NCBI RefSeq assembly: GCF_002735305.1
Contig: NZ_PDYG01000014.1
Location: 1-64,000 of the forward strand
Reading direction: 5' to 3'
DNA length: 64,000 nt
Source: Agathobacter ruminis
GTDB taxonomy: Bacteria; Bacillota; Clostridia; Lachnospirales; Lachnospiraceae
Shown here: positions 54,356 through 63,045 of the stretch, piece by piece
How the letters are laid out: each line of letters begins with the position of its first letter
How positions within the stretch are numbered: position 1 is the stretch's first letter
Made by a program: the position numbers and the translations under genes
Notes under the pieces: generated by a model
What the model saw: the letters and a program-made list of their open reading frames with translations, nothing else
Databases searched by the model: none
What the model was told of the DNA's origin: nothing

Positions 54356-55423
54356 TTGAAACGTTATAATTCAAGATATAAATTTATAGATGTAGCAAAG
54401 GGAATAGGCATTATCCTTGTTCTGATGGGGCATTTTTTTATTTACCGTTCACCTGTTACACAAGTGATATATTCGTTTCATATGCCATTATTTTTTATTT
54501 TATCAGGGATTTTTTTAAAAGGACCGGATGTTGATAATGAAGGGATACGTGGCGTAGGAAGATATGTGTGGAAAAAGACTAAGAGACTTGGTCTGATGTA
54601 TGTACTGTTTTTTGTATTATCGGTTGCGGCTGTTGCTGTATTTGATAGAAAGACATATCCATTGAAACGAATCATAAGAGCTTTTCTTGGGGAACGGTTG
54701 AGAACTTTCCATGTGGGACCAATATGGTTTCTTTTGGCGTTATACATCATTGTTTTAATTTATGGATTTTTATATGTTTGTAAATGTTCTAAATGGAATA
54801 GTTGGGTAAAACTTATTTTGATGCAGGTACTTTTATTTGGGGCTTATCGATTGCCGGAATATATGGAACGGTTTGGATGGTCGTTTGCACCTTTATTTAT
54901 CAACGTAATTCCAATGGGATTATTTTTTGTATTACTCGGGATTTGCTTTCGCAAAGAGATACTTGAGATTCCATCTGTTTCTATAGGAACACGTTGTATT
55001 ATCACGGTAGTAGCTGTTGTATTAACATTTGTGTTATCATTTCGATATTTAGGTTTTATGGAATTTATGACAGGTGGATTTGGAGATGATCTGTTCATCT
55101 TTATGTTTGCAGCAATCGTCGGATCCATTGCAATTGTATTTGGAAGTTCACTCTTAGCAAATCATTGGCCTGGAACAGCATTAGCGTATGTTGGTAAACA
55201 CACTATGGTTTTGCTAGGGTTACATAGAATCGTCAGTTATTATTGTGCGAAGATATTTTATGCAATATTTAAAATAAAAATTGCTCCGGCGATAAGTCTG
55301 CCGGACAGATATGCATTTTTGTGGACAATTTTTATTTTGCTCGTAATACTTGGCGCAGATGCTTTTATCCATTGGGGAGCAGCAAAATACAAGGAGATCA
55401 TTAGGATATGTGTACAGCAATAA
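54356..55423 (+). CDS. Acyltransferase family 3 membrane protein
   Basis: 355 residues, ten helices, probably an O-acetyltransferase of wall glycans. YKFIDVAKGIGIILVLMGHF (about 7-26) and YSFHMPLFFILSGIF are the family motifs, the former containing the catalytic histidine. The TTG at 54356 is chosen: GGAGA is seven bases upstream and the product starts just before the conserved motif; ATG 54314 and TTG 54299 lie within the previous gene and add an unrelated Cys-containing segment. It overlaps the hydrolase remnant by 16 bp. Confidence 0.85.
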   Translation: MKRYNSRYKFIDVAKGIGIILVLMGHFFIYRSPVTQVIYSFHMPLFFILSGIFLKGPDVDNEGIRGVGRYVWKKTKRLGLMYVLFFVLSVAAVAVFDRKTYPLKRIIRAFLGERLRTFHVGPIWFLLALYIIVLIYGFLYVCKCSKWNSWVKLILMQVLLFGAYRLPEYMERFGWSFAPLFINVIPMGLFFVLLGICFRKEILEIPSVSIGTRCIITVVAVVLTFVLSFRYLGFMEFMTGGFGDDLFIFMFAAIVGSIAIVFGSSLLANHWPGTALAYVGKHTMVLLGLHRIVSYYCAKIFYAIFKIKIAPAISLPDRYAFLWTIFILLVILGADAFIHWGAAKYKEIIRICVQQ

Positions 55424-56023
55424 CTTATTCAACAAAAGACCATTATTTTGGTCGTAATCTGGATTTGGAATTTTCATATCGTGAAGAGGTGACAATTACG
55501 CCTCGCAATTATCCGTTTGAAGGTATACGAGAATCCCGTAGGCGTTATGACAAACAATCCGACATTTGACAAGCAATTATTTTCCTTAAATAATTATATG
55601 AATCTCTCCCCAGAACCAGCCAAGAATTCATTTGCCAGAAGCCTGAAGCTGGATGACTATAGTCGTGGAATGGGGGCAATTGGTTTGCCGGGAGATCTCT
55701 CATCTTCTTCGCGTTTTGCTAAAGTTGCTTTTACCAGGATGAATTCTGTTTCCGGTAGCTCAGAGGCAGAGAGCGTCAGCCAGTTTTTTCATATTCTTGG
55801 TTCGGTAGAACAGCAGAGAGGATGTGTTCATCTTGGAGATAATCAATACGAAATCACAATATACTCATCATGCTGCAATATGGATAAATGCATTTATTAT
55901 TACAAGACCTACGAGAATTCACAGATTACTGCAGTGAAGCTATTTGATGAGAAAATAGATGGAAAAGTATTGTCGAGATATCCGCTAAGGAAAGAAATGC
56001 AGATTCAGTATGAGAACCAGTAG
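55408..56023 (+). pseudogene. Choloylglycine (bile salt) hydrolase, internally deleted remnant
   Basis: Full-length members are about 320-340 aa N-terminal nucleophile hydrolases that cleave amide bonds of conjugated bile salts or penicillin V. Here ATG 55408 opens with MCTAITYS, catalytic Cys2, GRNLDLE (Arg16, Asp19) and VTITPRNYPF, as in intact enzymes. Near 55517 the frame changes and the sequence continues as VYENPVGVMTNNPTFD, SRGMGAIGLPGDLSS and SVSQFFHILGSVEQQRG to the normal end at 56023. About 120 residues of the middle are missing, and the N-terminal frame stops at 55569. The two halves cannot make one enzyme. Whether the short pieces are expressed is unknown. Confidence 0.85.
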
Positions 56024-56043
56024 ATGCAATAATAAATGCGATG

Positions 56044-56052
56044 TGATATAAT
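56044..56052 (+). promoter_or_regulatory. Extended -10 promoter before rfbA
   Basis: TGATATAAT is a TGn-TATAAT extended -10 with no convincing -35 box 17 bases upstream. It would give a 5' leader of about 45 bases for rfbA. Confidence 0.45.
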
Positions 56053-56105
56053 GAAATATACGATTATCAGTCTATATGACTTGTTTGTAACCGAGAGGAT
56101 TTGGT

Positions 56106-57017
56106 ATGAAAGGGATTATTTTAGCAGGTGGAGCCGGTACCAGGCTTTATCCACTTACATTGGTAACATCCAAACAGTTGTTGCCGGTATATGACAAGCC
56201 GATGATTTATTATCCCCTGTCCACATTAATGTTGGCAGGTATCCGAGAAATTTTGATTATATCCACACCTGAGGATACACCACGTTTTCAGAATTTGTTA
56301 GGGGATGGAAAGCACTTCGGTATTGAACTCAGTTATGCGGTTCAGGAATCCCCAGACGGACTTGCACAAGCATTCATAATTGGAGAGGAATTTATTGGCG
56401 ACGATGAGTGCGCCATGATTCTCGGCGATAATATTTTCTATGGCAGTGGATTCTCGAAATATTTACGAGATGCTGCAGAGAAAGCAGAGAACGGATTCGC
56501 AACAGTATTTGGATACTATGTAGAGGATCCGGAGCGATTTGGAGTCGTAGAATTCGATGAGAATTTCAAAGCGCTCTCCATCGAAGAGAAGCCAAAGCAA
56601 CCGAAAAGTAATTATGCAGTAACCGGATTATATTTCTATCCGAAGGGGGTCGCAAAGGCTGCAAAGAAGATTAAGCCTTCTGCTCGCGGTGAACTAGAGA
56701 TTACATCCTTAAATGCGCGTTATCTGAAGAAAGAGCGTTTGGATGTGCGGATTCTTGGCCGTGGGTTTGCGTGGCTTGATACTGGCACGACCAATAGTTT
56801 GCTAGAAGCTGCTGAGTTTGTATATATGGTTGAAAAGCGTCAAGGAATTAAGATTTCTGCACCGGAAGAGATTGCGTACAGATATGGTTGGATTAGCCTT
56901 GATGAGTTACAAGCTGCAGCAAAACTATATGGTAAATCACCATATGGCAAATATTTGAGAACTGTTGCAAAAGGACGTGTGTTCAGTTCAGAATTTACTG
57001 AGAGAGAGAAGAAGTAA
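56106..57017 (+). CDS. rfbA: Glucose-1-phosphate thymidylyltransferase
   Basis: 303-residue cytoplasmic enzyme forming dTDP-glucose from glucose-1-phosphate and dTTP, the entry to dTDP-deoxysugars. Motifs: [14 protein letters not shown] (5-18), [28 protein letters not shown] (near 106), and [11 protein letters not shown] (about 218). Length matches RmlA. GAGAGGA precedes the ATG. It starts an operon with rfbB, the transaminase and the ATP-grasp gene. No rfbC or rfbD follows, so rhamnose is not the evident product. Confidence 0.97.
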   Translation: MKGIILAGGAGTRLYPLTLVTSKQLLPVYDKPMIYYPLSTLMLAGIREILIISTPEDTPRFQNLLGDGKHFGIELSYAVQESPDGLAQAFIIGEEFIGDDECAMILGDNIFYGSGFSKYLRDAAEKAENGFATVFGYYVEDPERFGVVEFDENFKALSIEEKPKQPKSNYAVTGLYFYPKGVAKAAKKIKPSARGELEITSLNARYLKKERLDVRILGRGFAWLDTGTTNSLLEAAEFVYMVEKRQGIKISAPEEIAYRYGWISLDELQAAAKLYGKSPYGKYLRTVAKGRVFSSEFTEREKK

Positions 57018-57018
57018 T

Positions 57019-58050
57019 ATGACAATTATAGTAACCGGCGGAGCCGGATTTATTGGAAGCAATTTTATTTTTCATATGATGGACAAGCATCCGGACTACC
57101 GATTGGTATGTCTGGATGCATTAACGTATGCAGGTAATTTAAGCACATTAAAGTCTGTGATGGACAAACCAAATTTCCGTTTTGTAAAGGCATCTATTGC
57201 AGATCGTGAAGCAGTCTATCAGCTGTTTGAGGAAGAACATCCGGACATCGTGGTAAACTTTGCTGCAGAGTCGCATGTAGACCGTTCCATCGAGGATCCG
57301 GAGATTTTCTTGCAGACGAATATCATCGGAACATCTGTACTCATGGATGCATGTCGCAAATACGGCATCCAGAGATATCATCAGGTTTCTACAGACGAAG
57401 TATACGGAGATTTGCCTTTGGATCGCCCGGACCTGTTCTTTACCGAGGAGACACCGATTCATACTTCAAGTCCGTATAGTTCTTCAAAGGCAGGTGCGGA
57501 TTTGCTCGTGCTTGCATATCACAGAACCTATGGACTGCCGGTTACCATCAGCCGTTGCTCGAACAATTATGGACCATATCATTTCCCGGAAAAATTGATT
57601 CCACTTATGATTGCAAATGCATTGAACGACAAGGCATTGCCGGTCTACGGCACAGGCGAGAATGTGCGCGACTGGCTGTATGTAGAGGACCATTGCAAGG
57701 CAATTGATTTGATTATTCATAAAGGTACGGTTGGAGAGGTTTACAATGTCGGTGGACATAATGAGATGACAAACCTCGACATCGTTAAGCTCATCTGCAA
57801 AGAGCTCGGCAAGCCGGAATCGCTGATTCAGTTCGTGGCTGATCGTAAGGGACATGATATGCGCTATGCCATCGATCCAACAAAGATTCACAATGACCTT
57901 GGATGGTTGCCGGAGACCAAGTTCGCAGACGGCATCAAGAAGACCATTCAGTGGTATCTGGAGCACAAAGACTGGTGGGAGGAGATTATCTCCGGTGAAT
58001 ACCAGAATTATTATGAAAAAATGTATGGAAACAGAGGAGAGAGAAAATGA
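57019..58050 (+). CDS. rfbB: dTDP-glucose 4,6-dehydratase
   Basis: 343-residue short-chain dehydrogenase/reductase fold enzyme giving dTDP-4-keto-6-deoxyglucose. NAD motif VTGGAGFIGSNFI (5-17), VDRSIEDPEIF near 85, the catalytic STDEVYG and SPYSSSKAGAD with the YxxxK pair, and YNVGG. The ATG at 57019 has GAGAGAGAAG upstream; an in-frame ATG at 56965 is inside rfbA. It overlaps the transaminase gene by 4 bp. Confidence 0.97.
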   Translation: MTIIVTGGAGFIGSNFIFHMMDKHPDYRLVCLDALTYAGNLSTLKSVMDKPNFRFVKASIADREAVYQLFEEEHPDIVVNFAAESHVDRSIEDPEIFLQTNIIGTSVLMDACRKYGIQRYHQVSTDEVYGDLPLDRPDLFFTEETPIHTSSPYSSSKAGADLLVLAYHRTYGLPVTISRCSNNYGPYHFPEKLIPLMIANALNDKALPVYGTGENVRDWLYVEDHCKAIDLIIHKGTVGEVYNVGGHNEMTNLDIVKLICKELGKPESLIQFVADRKGHDMRYAIDPTKIHNDLGWLPETKFADGIKKTIQWYLEHKDWWEEIISGEYQNYYEKMYGNRGERK

Positions 58051-59177
58051 TTCCATTTAATATCCCGCCATATGTCGGAAAAGAAGAGGAATATATCAAG
58101 GAAGCTATCGCAAGCAAAAAGATTTGCGGAGATGGAGCTTTTACAAAGAAGTGTAATGCTTTTTTAGAAGAATATACAGGGACAACAAAAGCACTGCTTA
58201 CGACTTCATGTACCCATGCTACAGAAATGGCAGCAATTCTTGCGGATATCCAGCCGGGTGATGAAGTGATTATGCCAAGCTATACATTTGTATCGACGGC
58301 AGATGCATTTGTACTTCGTGGGGCCAAAGCAGTATTTGTGGATATTCGTCCGGATACCATGAATATCGACGAAAATTTGATTGAAGATGCAATTACAGAG
58401 AAAACCAAGGCAATCGTACCGGTACATTATGCGGGTGTATCCTGTGAGATGGACAAAATTATGGAGATTGCAAAGTGTCATAATCTGCTTGTCATCGAAG
58501 ATGCAGCGCAAGGTGTTGATAGCAAATATAAGGGAAAGTCACTTGGAACAATGGGTGACTATGGATGCTTTTCATTCCATGAGACCAAGAACCTCTCAAT
58601 GGGTGAAGGTGGAGCACTTCTGATTCGTGATCAGAAAAATGTAGAGCGTGCGGAGATTGTCCGTGAAAAGGGAACCAACCGCGCGAAATTTTTCCGTGGA
58701 CAGATTGACAAATATACCTGGGTCGATGCCGGATCAAGCTATTTGCCGAGTGAACTGAATGCGGCATATCTGTATGCGCAGCTGGAAAATATCCATGAGA
58801 TTCAGAACAATCGTATGAATAGCTGGAACTATTATTATGAGTTGCTGAGTCCGTTGGCACAGCAGGGCAAAATCGAGCTTCCTGTCATTCCGGAAGGCTG
58901 TGAGCACAATGCGCATATGTTTTATATCAAAGCAAAAGATTTGGAAGAAAGAACTGCACTTTCCGCATTCTTAAAAGAAAATGATATTACAGCTTCTTTC
59001 CACTATATCCCGCTTCATTCTGCTCCGGCAGGAGAAAAGTTCGGTCGTTTCCATGGCGAAGATGTATATACGACCAAAGAAAGCGAGAGACTCTTACGCA
59101 TGCCGATGTATTATGGACTGAAGAAGGATGAGATAGAATTTGTATGTGAAAAGGTGAAAGAATTCTATGCAGTATAA
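58047..59177 (+). CDS. wecE: dTDP-4-amino-4,6-dideoxy sugar transaminase (WecE/RffA-type)
   Basis: 376-residue PLP-dependent DegT/DnrJ/EryC1 aminotransferase that puts an amino group on C4 of a dTDP-4-keto-6-deoxy sugar. MIPFNIPPYVGKEEEYIKEA, EDAAQG (Asp152, Gln155) and FSFHETKNLSMGEGG with Lys181 are typical of the Fuc4N-forming enzyme. The family also includes Qui4N-forming members, so the stereochemistry is open. It overlaps rfbB by 4 bp and the ATP-grasp gene by 11 bp. Confidence 0.9.
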   Translation: MIPFNIPPYVGKEEEYIKEAIASKKICGDGAFTKKCNAFLEEYTGTTKALLTTSCTHATEMAAILADIQPGDEVIMPSYTFVSTADAFVLRGAKAVFVDIRPDTMNIDENLIEDAITEKTKAIVPVHYAGVSCEMDKIMEIAKCHNLLVIEDAAQGVDSKYKGKSLGTMGDYGCFSFHETKNLSMGEGGALLIRDQKNVERAEIVREKGTNRAKFFRGQIDKYTWVDAGSSYLPSELNAAYLYAQLENIHEIQNNRMNSWNYYYELLSPLAQQGKIELPVIPEGCEHNAHMFYIKAKDLEERTALSAFLKENDITASFHYIPLHSAPAGEKFGRFHGEDVYTTKESERLLRMPMYYGLKKDEIEFVCEKVKEFYAV

Positions 59178-60324
59178 AGGGTTGAAATTGGCAATTATCG
59201 GTGCATCCTATTTGCAAGCTCCACTAATTTTGAAAGCAAAAGAAATGGGAATTGAGACTCATGTATTTGCATGGGCTGCCAATGATGTAGGAGAGTCATT
59301 AGCGGATTATTTTTATCCGATTAGCATTGTTGAAAAAGAACAAATTCTGGAAAAATGTAGAGAAATTAATATCGATGGAATTTGCAGTATAGCATCTGAT
59401 TTGGCGATGATTACCGTAAACTTTGTTGCTCAGGCGATGGGATTGACTTCAAATAGTCTGGCTTGCACGGAGGTGTCTACCAATAAACATTTGATGAGAC
59501 AGCGATTTGAAGAATGTAATGATCCTTCACCGAGAAGCTATTGGGTGTCAGATGTTGCTGAGGCTATGAAATGTCCATTGACTTATCCAGCAATTGTAAA
59601 ACCGGTTGACCGTTCCGGAAGCCGTGGAATTACAAAGATATATAGTGGGGATGAATTGGAGTCAGCGATTGCTGTCGCAAAAGCAGAAGGATTCGATCAG
59701 CATGTTTTGGTAGAAGAATATGCAGAGGGAGATGAATATAGTGTTGAATATATTTCGTGGAAAGGCAAGCATCAGTTCTTGGCACTCACGAAAAAGTATA
59801 CGACGGGAGCTCCGCACTTTATAGAGACGGGTCATATTCAGCCGGCTGATGTGTCCGATGAGCTTTTAACAAAAGTGAAGCAGGTTGTAGACCATGCGTT
59901 GTCAAGCCTGGGAATAGAATTTGGGGCTTCGCATACAGAGCTAAAGATTGATTCAGACGAAACAATTCGTTTGATTGAAATTGGAGGCCGTATGGGAGGT
60001 GATTTTATTGGAAGTGATTTGGTTCAACTTTCAACAGGATATGACTTTGTAAAAGCGGTCATTGATGTTGCGTTAGGCTGTGAACCACAGAGACCAAAGC
60101 CGGGTGAAACACATACCGCAGCAGTGCGATTTATTATGAATCAGAATGATGCACAAGATTTGGAAAGATTTTGTCTGAAATATTCGGAATGCGTAGTCAA
60201 ATATGAATCTGCAAGCGATTTTAATCACGAAGTGGTTGATAGTGGAACGCGATTTGGGTATTGTGTGATAAAAGAAAATAAAATGGCACAAACAGATTGT
60301 GCGAAAGCGCTTTTGGGCAGATAG
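59167..60324 (+). CDS. ATP-grasp ligase (amino-sugar modification candidate)
   Basis: 385-residue cytoplasmic ATP-grasp protein that would join a carboxylate to an amine or similar acceptor with ATP. Features: KLAIIGASYLQAPLILKAKE pre-ATP-grasp domain, YPAIVKPVDRSGSRGI (ATP lysine near 141), VEEYAEGDEYSVEYIS, and the metal-binding IEIGGRMGGDFIG near 267. It overlaps the wecE-type gene by 11 bp. A chemically sensible job is amide bonding of an amino acid to the 4-amino sugar, but amino-acid specificity cannot be read. Carbamoyl-phosphate-type or dipeptide ligases are alternatives. Confidence 0.85.
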   Translation: MQYKGLKLAIIGASYLQAPLILKAKEMGIETHVFAWAANDVGESLADYFYPISIVEKEQILEKCREINIDGICSIASDLAMITVNFVAQAMGLTSNSLACTEVSTNKHLMRQRFEECNDPSPRSYWVSDVAEAMKCPLTYPAIVKPVDRSGSRGITKIYSGDELESAIAVAKAEGFDQHVLVEEYAEGDEYSVEYISWKGKHQFLALTKKYTTGAPHFIETGHIQPADVSDELLTKVKQVVDHALSSLGIEFGASHTELKIDSDETIRLIEIGGRMGGDFIGSDLVQLSTGYDFVKAVIDVALGCEPQRPKPGETHTAAVRFIMNQNDAQDLERFCLKYSECVVKYESASDFNHEVVDSGTRFGYCVIKENKMAQTDCAKALLGR

Positions 60325-60333
60325 GTGCACTTG

Positions 60334-63045
60334 ATGAATAGAATTTTTAGTGGAATTCGATGGATGAGAGACAAATGGTCAGAAAAGGACAATGGTAAAT
60401 TCAGATATTTCTTGATTACCTATTCTGTATTATTTGTATTTGCGTCGATATTTATTTTCCTTCAGTTTATAATTGATTCGCGCACACTTATTTGGAATAG
60501 TGATGCAAGCGGACAGTATTTGCCAAATTTGTATGAGTTATATACAAACATCATTGATTTTTTTAAGGGTTTGTTTTCAGGTAATTTTCAATCGTTACCA
60601 CAATATAGTTATAATGCCGGATTAGGAACTGATATTTCGACAAAATATTTTACTGGAATATGGGAATATTTGGGGGTGTTATTAGGCAGACGAAATATTG
60701 AATTGACATTTTCTCTTATTATCCTTATTCGATTATATCTTTCCGGTATTAGTTTTGGAATTATGGCGTTCTATTTTAAAAATGAGCGAAAATATGTTAT
60801 TCCAGGAGCATTACTATATGCATTTAATGGTTTTACACTATATTATGGTGTGAGACATTATATGTTTTTAATTCCGGTTGTGTTATTGCCAATTTTGATA
60901 GTTGGAACGCATATGGTGTTGAATCATAAATCCCCGATACTCTTTATAGTGGCTGTTTTTTATCAAGCATGGACAGAATATTACTTCTTGTATATGAGCT
61001 CGATTTTTATTGCACTATTTGTGTTAGTTTATTGGGGAGTTCATCGACGGAAATTAGTTGCTTGCGTTAGTGACTTGGGGCGTTTTGTTGGCTACTATCT
61101 GTTAGGTTGTTTGATGGCTGCAGTTTCGCTTGCAACAAAAATTGCAAAATTGCTGTCTTCCAGTAGAACCGGAGAAGGAGTTTTGCCGGCTGTAAATTTG
61201 TTTTACTATGGGAAATCATGGATTATTACGACGCTTACGCGATTGTTTTCTCCATATACAACAAGTGGCTACGCGCAGTATTATATGTTATATGCAATTA
61301 CGCCAGTTATAATACTTGCTTTGATAGTACTCTTTCGAACCAAAGGAAAAAGTTTTTTATTACTAAAAATACTATTCATTGTAAGCATCATACTTTTATT
61401 TGTTCCTTTGGGAGCTTATATTTTTAGCGGATTTAATTCTCTAGTAAATCGTTGGTGTTATGGATTTACATTGTTATTAGCATATATTTTGACAAAGACA
61501 TTGCCATATTTCAAAGAGCATTGCAAGTTGGTTTGCATAATAGGGGCGGTGATTTCTGTTGTGTGGGGCGTTGTGCTCCTTTTAAGCGATTCGGTTCGCG
61601 AACTATCAACATGTATAGGATACATTGTTTGGCTAATTACTCTTATATTATATTTTGTGATTAATTGGTTGAATAAAAATATAGCTCATTATACTTCTAT
61701 AGTGTTGGTAAGTGTGGTGCTGTTGGGTAATTTGATTTATAACCCTATATGTGGCAAATTTGCATCGCAATTTTTGGAAACTGGCCAGTGGACCAAAGCC
61801 ATGGATAACAGTTTGTATTCAGCCAAGAATATAATAGATGATGATAGTTTCTATCGAATCGAAGCGGAATCAATTAGGCAGGCTACGGCAAATGCGCAAA
61901 AGATACATGATGCGAAAGGAGTCACTTTGTATGATTCCGTTATGGATGCGGAATTGCTAAAATGCAGTTCAGAATTGGCTAATTCTGAGCAACTTACCAT
62001 CGGTAATTTTTTTGGATTTAACTCAAGATCTGTTTTAGACAATTTAGCAGGTGTCAAATATTTTGTGACGACAAGCAAATATAGAAGCATACCGTATGGC
62101 TTTAAATTAATGGATCGATACAAGCGTGATGATGGTACCCAGGTGTTGGTATATAAAAATACAAAGGATGTTTCGCTTGGCAAAGTATATACCGAAACTG
62201 TTCGTGAGACTGAAATTTCAAACCTATCGGCTTTGGAAAAGCAGGAGATTCTGAAAGATGCAGTAATAGTGGAAAATGCTAAATTATCAATGGTAGACAC
62301 GAAAAATGTGACTTCGAATATTGTGGAACTTAATTATACCGTGCAAAGTAATTCCACGAAGACATTCATAAAGGATGGAATCATAAATGTAAATCGAGCA
62401 GATGATTATATATCTCTCTTATTCGAATCACCGCAATACAGTGAAATATATGTGTCACTAGAAGGTATTTCTCCGGATTTGGTAAGCAATAGCTCGGTGT
62501 CAATGGGTTATAAAACTAAAAAAGCTAAGGGAAACATTTGGTTATTGAATTCTCAGGATAAGTATAAAACAGAGAACTACCAAAATTATCTTTTTTACAT
62601 TGGAAGCAATTATAAAAATACATTGACTAAGTGCAAGCTTTCTTTTCTGGTACCGGGGGAATATTCAGTTAGTAAGATTTCCGTCTATGCAGTGAAACGA
62701 AATATAGGTACGGATAAAGAAAATGAGTCGGAGAATCGGACTTATCAAGAAAAAGTAGAAACAGACAAAATCTCAGCTTCCATTGATACAAATGAAGAGG
62801 GAACGCTTTTACTGTCAATACCGTATAATAAATATTGGTCTGTTTATATAGACGGGGAGAAAGTCGAAACCTATGTTGCTGATTATTGTTGGACAGGTAT
62901 TGATATAGGAAAAGGAAAACATGAGATTCTGATGAAATACAGTAACCGGGTTTGTGAAGTCGGAGCATATATTTCTTTAAGCGGAATAATGATGTTTTTA
63001 ATGTTTGTGGTAATAAGGAAGACGAGAAATGCAAGAAACGAATAA
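60334..63045 (+). CDS. YfhO-family membrane protein (GT-C-like)
   Basis: 903 residues. About 13 helices between 25 and 460 are followed by a C-terminal exported part with beta-rich segments. The external first loop NSDASGQYLPNLYELY and YSYNAGLGTDISTKYF are typical of YfhO, which in Bacillus and Listeria decorates lipoteichoic or wall polymers with sugars from polyprenyl-phosphate donors. ATG 60334 has AGGTG seven bases before it; GTG 60325 is the alternative. It overlaps the next gene by 17 bp. Confidence 0.85.
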   Translation: MNRIFSGIRWMRDKWSEKDNGKFRYFLITYSVLFVFASIFIFLQFIIDSRTLIWNSDASGQYLPNLYELYTNIIDFFKGLFSGNFQSLPQYSYNAGLGTDISTKYFTGIWEYLGVLLGRRNIELTFSLIILIRLYLSGISFGIMAFYFKNERKYVIPGALLYAFNGFTLYYGVRHYMFLIPVVLLPILIVGTHMVLNHKSPILFIVAVFYQAWTEYYFLYMSSIFIALFVLVYWGVHRRKLVACVSDLGRFVGYYLLGCLMAAVSLATKIAKLLSSSRTGEGVLPAVNLFYYGKSWIITTLTRLFSPYTTSGYAQYYMLYAITPVIILALIVLFRTKGKSFLLLKILFIVSIILLFVPLGAYIFSGFNSLVNRWCYGFTLLLAYILTKTLPYFKEHCKLVCIIGAVISVVWGVVLLLSDSVRELSTCIGYIVWLITLILYFVINWLNKNIAHYTSIVLVSVVLLGNLIYNPICGKFASQFLETGQWTKAMDNSLYSAKNIIDDDSFYRIEAESIRQATANAQKIHDAKGVTLYDSVMDAELLKCSSELANSEQLTIGNFFGFNSRSVLDNLAGVKYFVTTSKYRSIPYGFKLMDRYKRDDGTQVLVYKNTKDVSLGKVYTETVRETEISNLSALEKQEILKDAVIVENAKLSMVDTKNVTSNIVELNYTVQSNSTKTFIKDGIINVNRADDYISLLFESPQYSEIYVSLEGISPDLVSNSSVSMGYKTKKAKGNIWLLNSQDKYKTENYQNYLFYIGSNYKNTLTKCKLSFLVPGEYSVSKISVYAVKRNIGTDKENESENRTYQEKVETDKISASIDTNEEGTLLLSIPYNKYWSVYIDGEKVETYVADYCWTGIDIGKGKHEILMKYSNRVCEVGAYISLSGIMMFLMFVVIRKTRNARNE

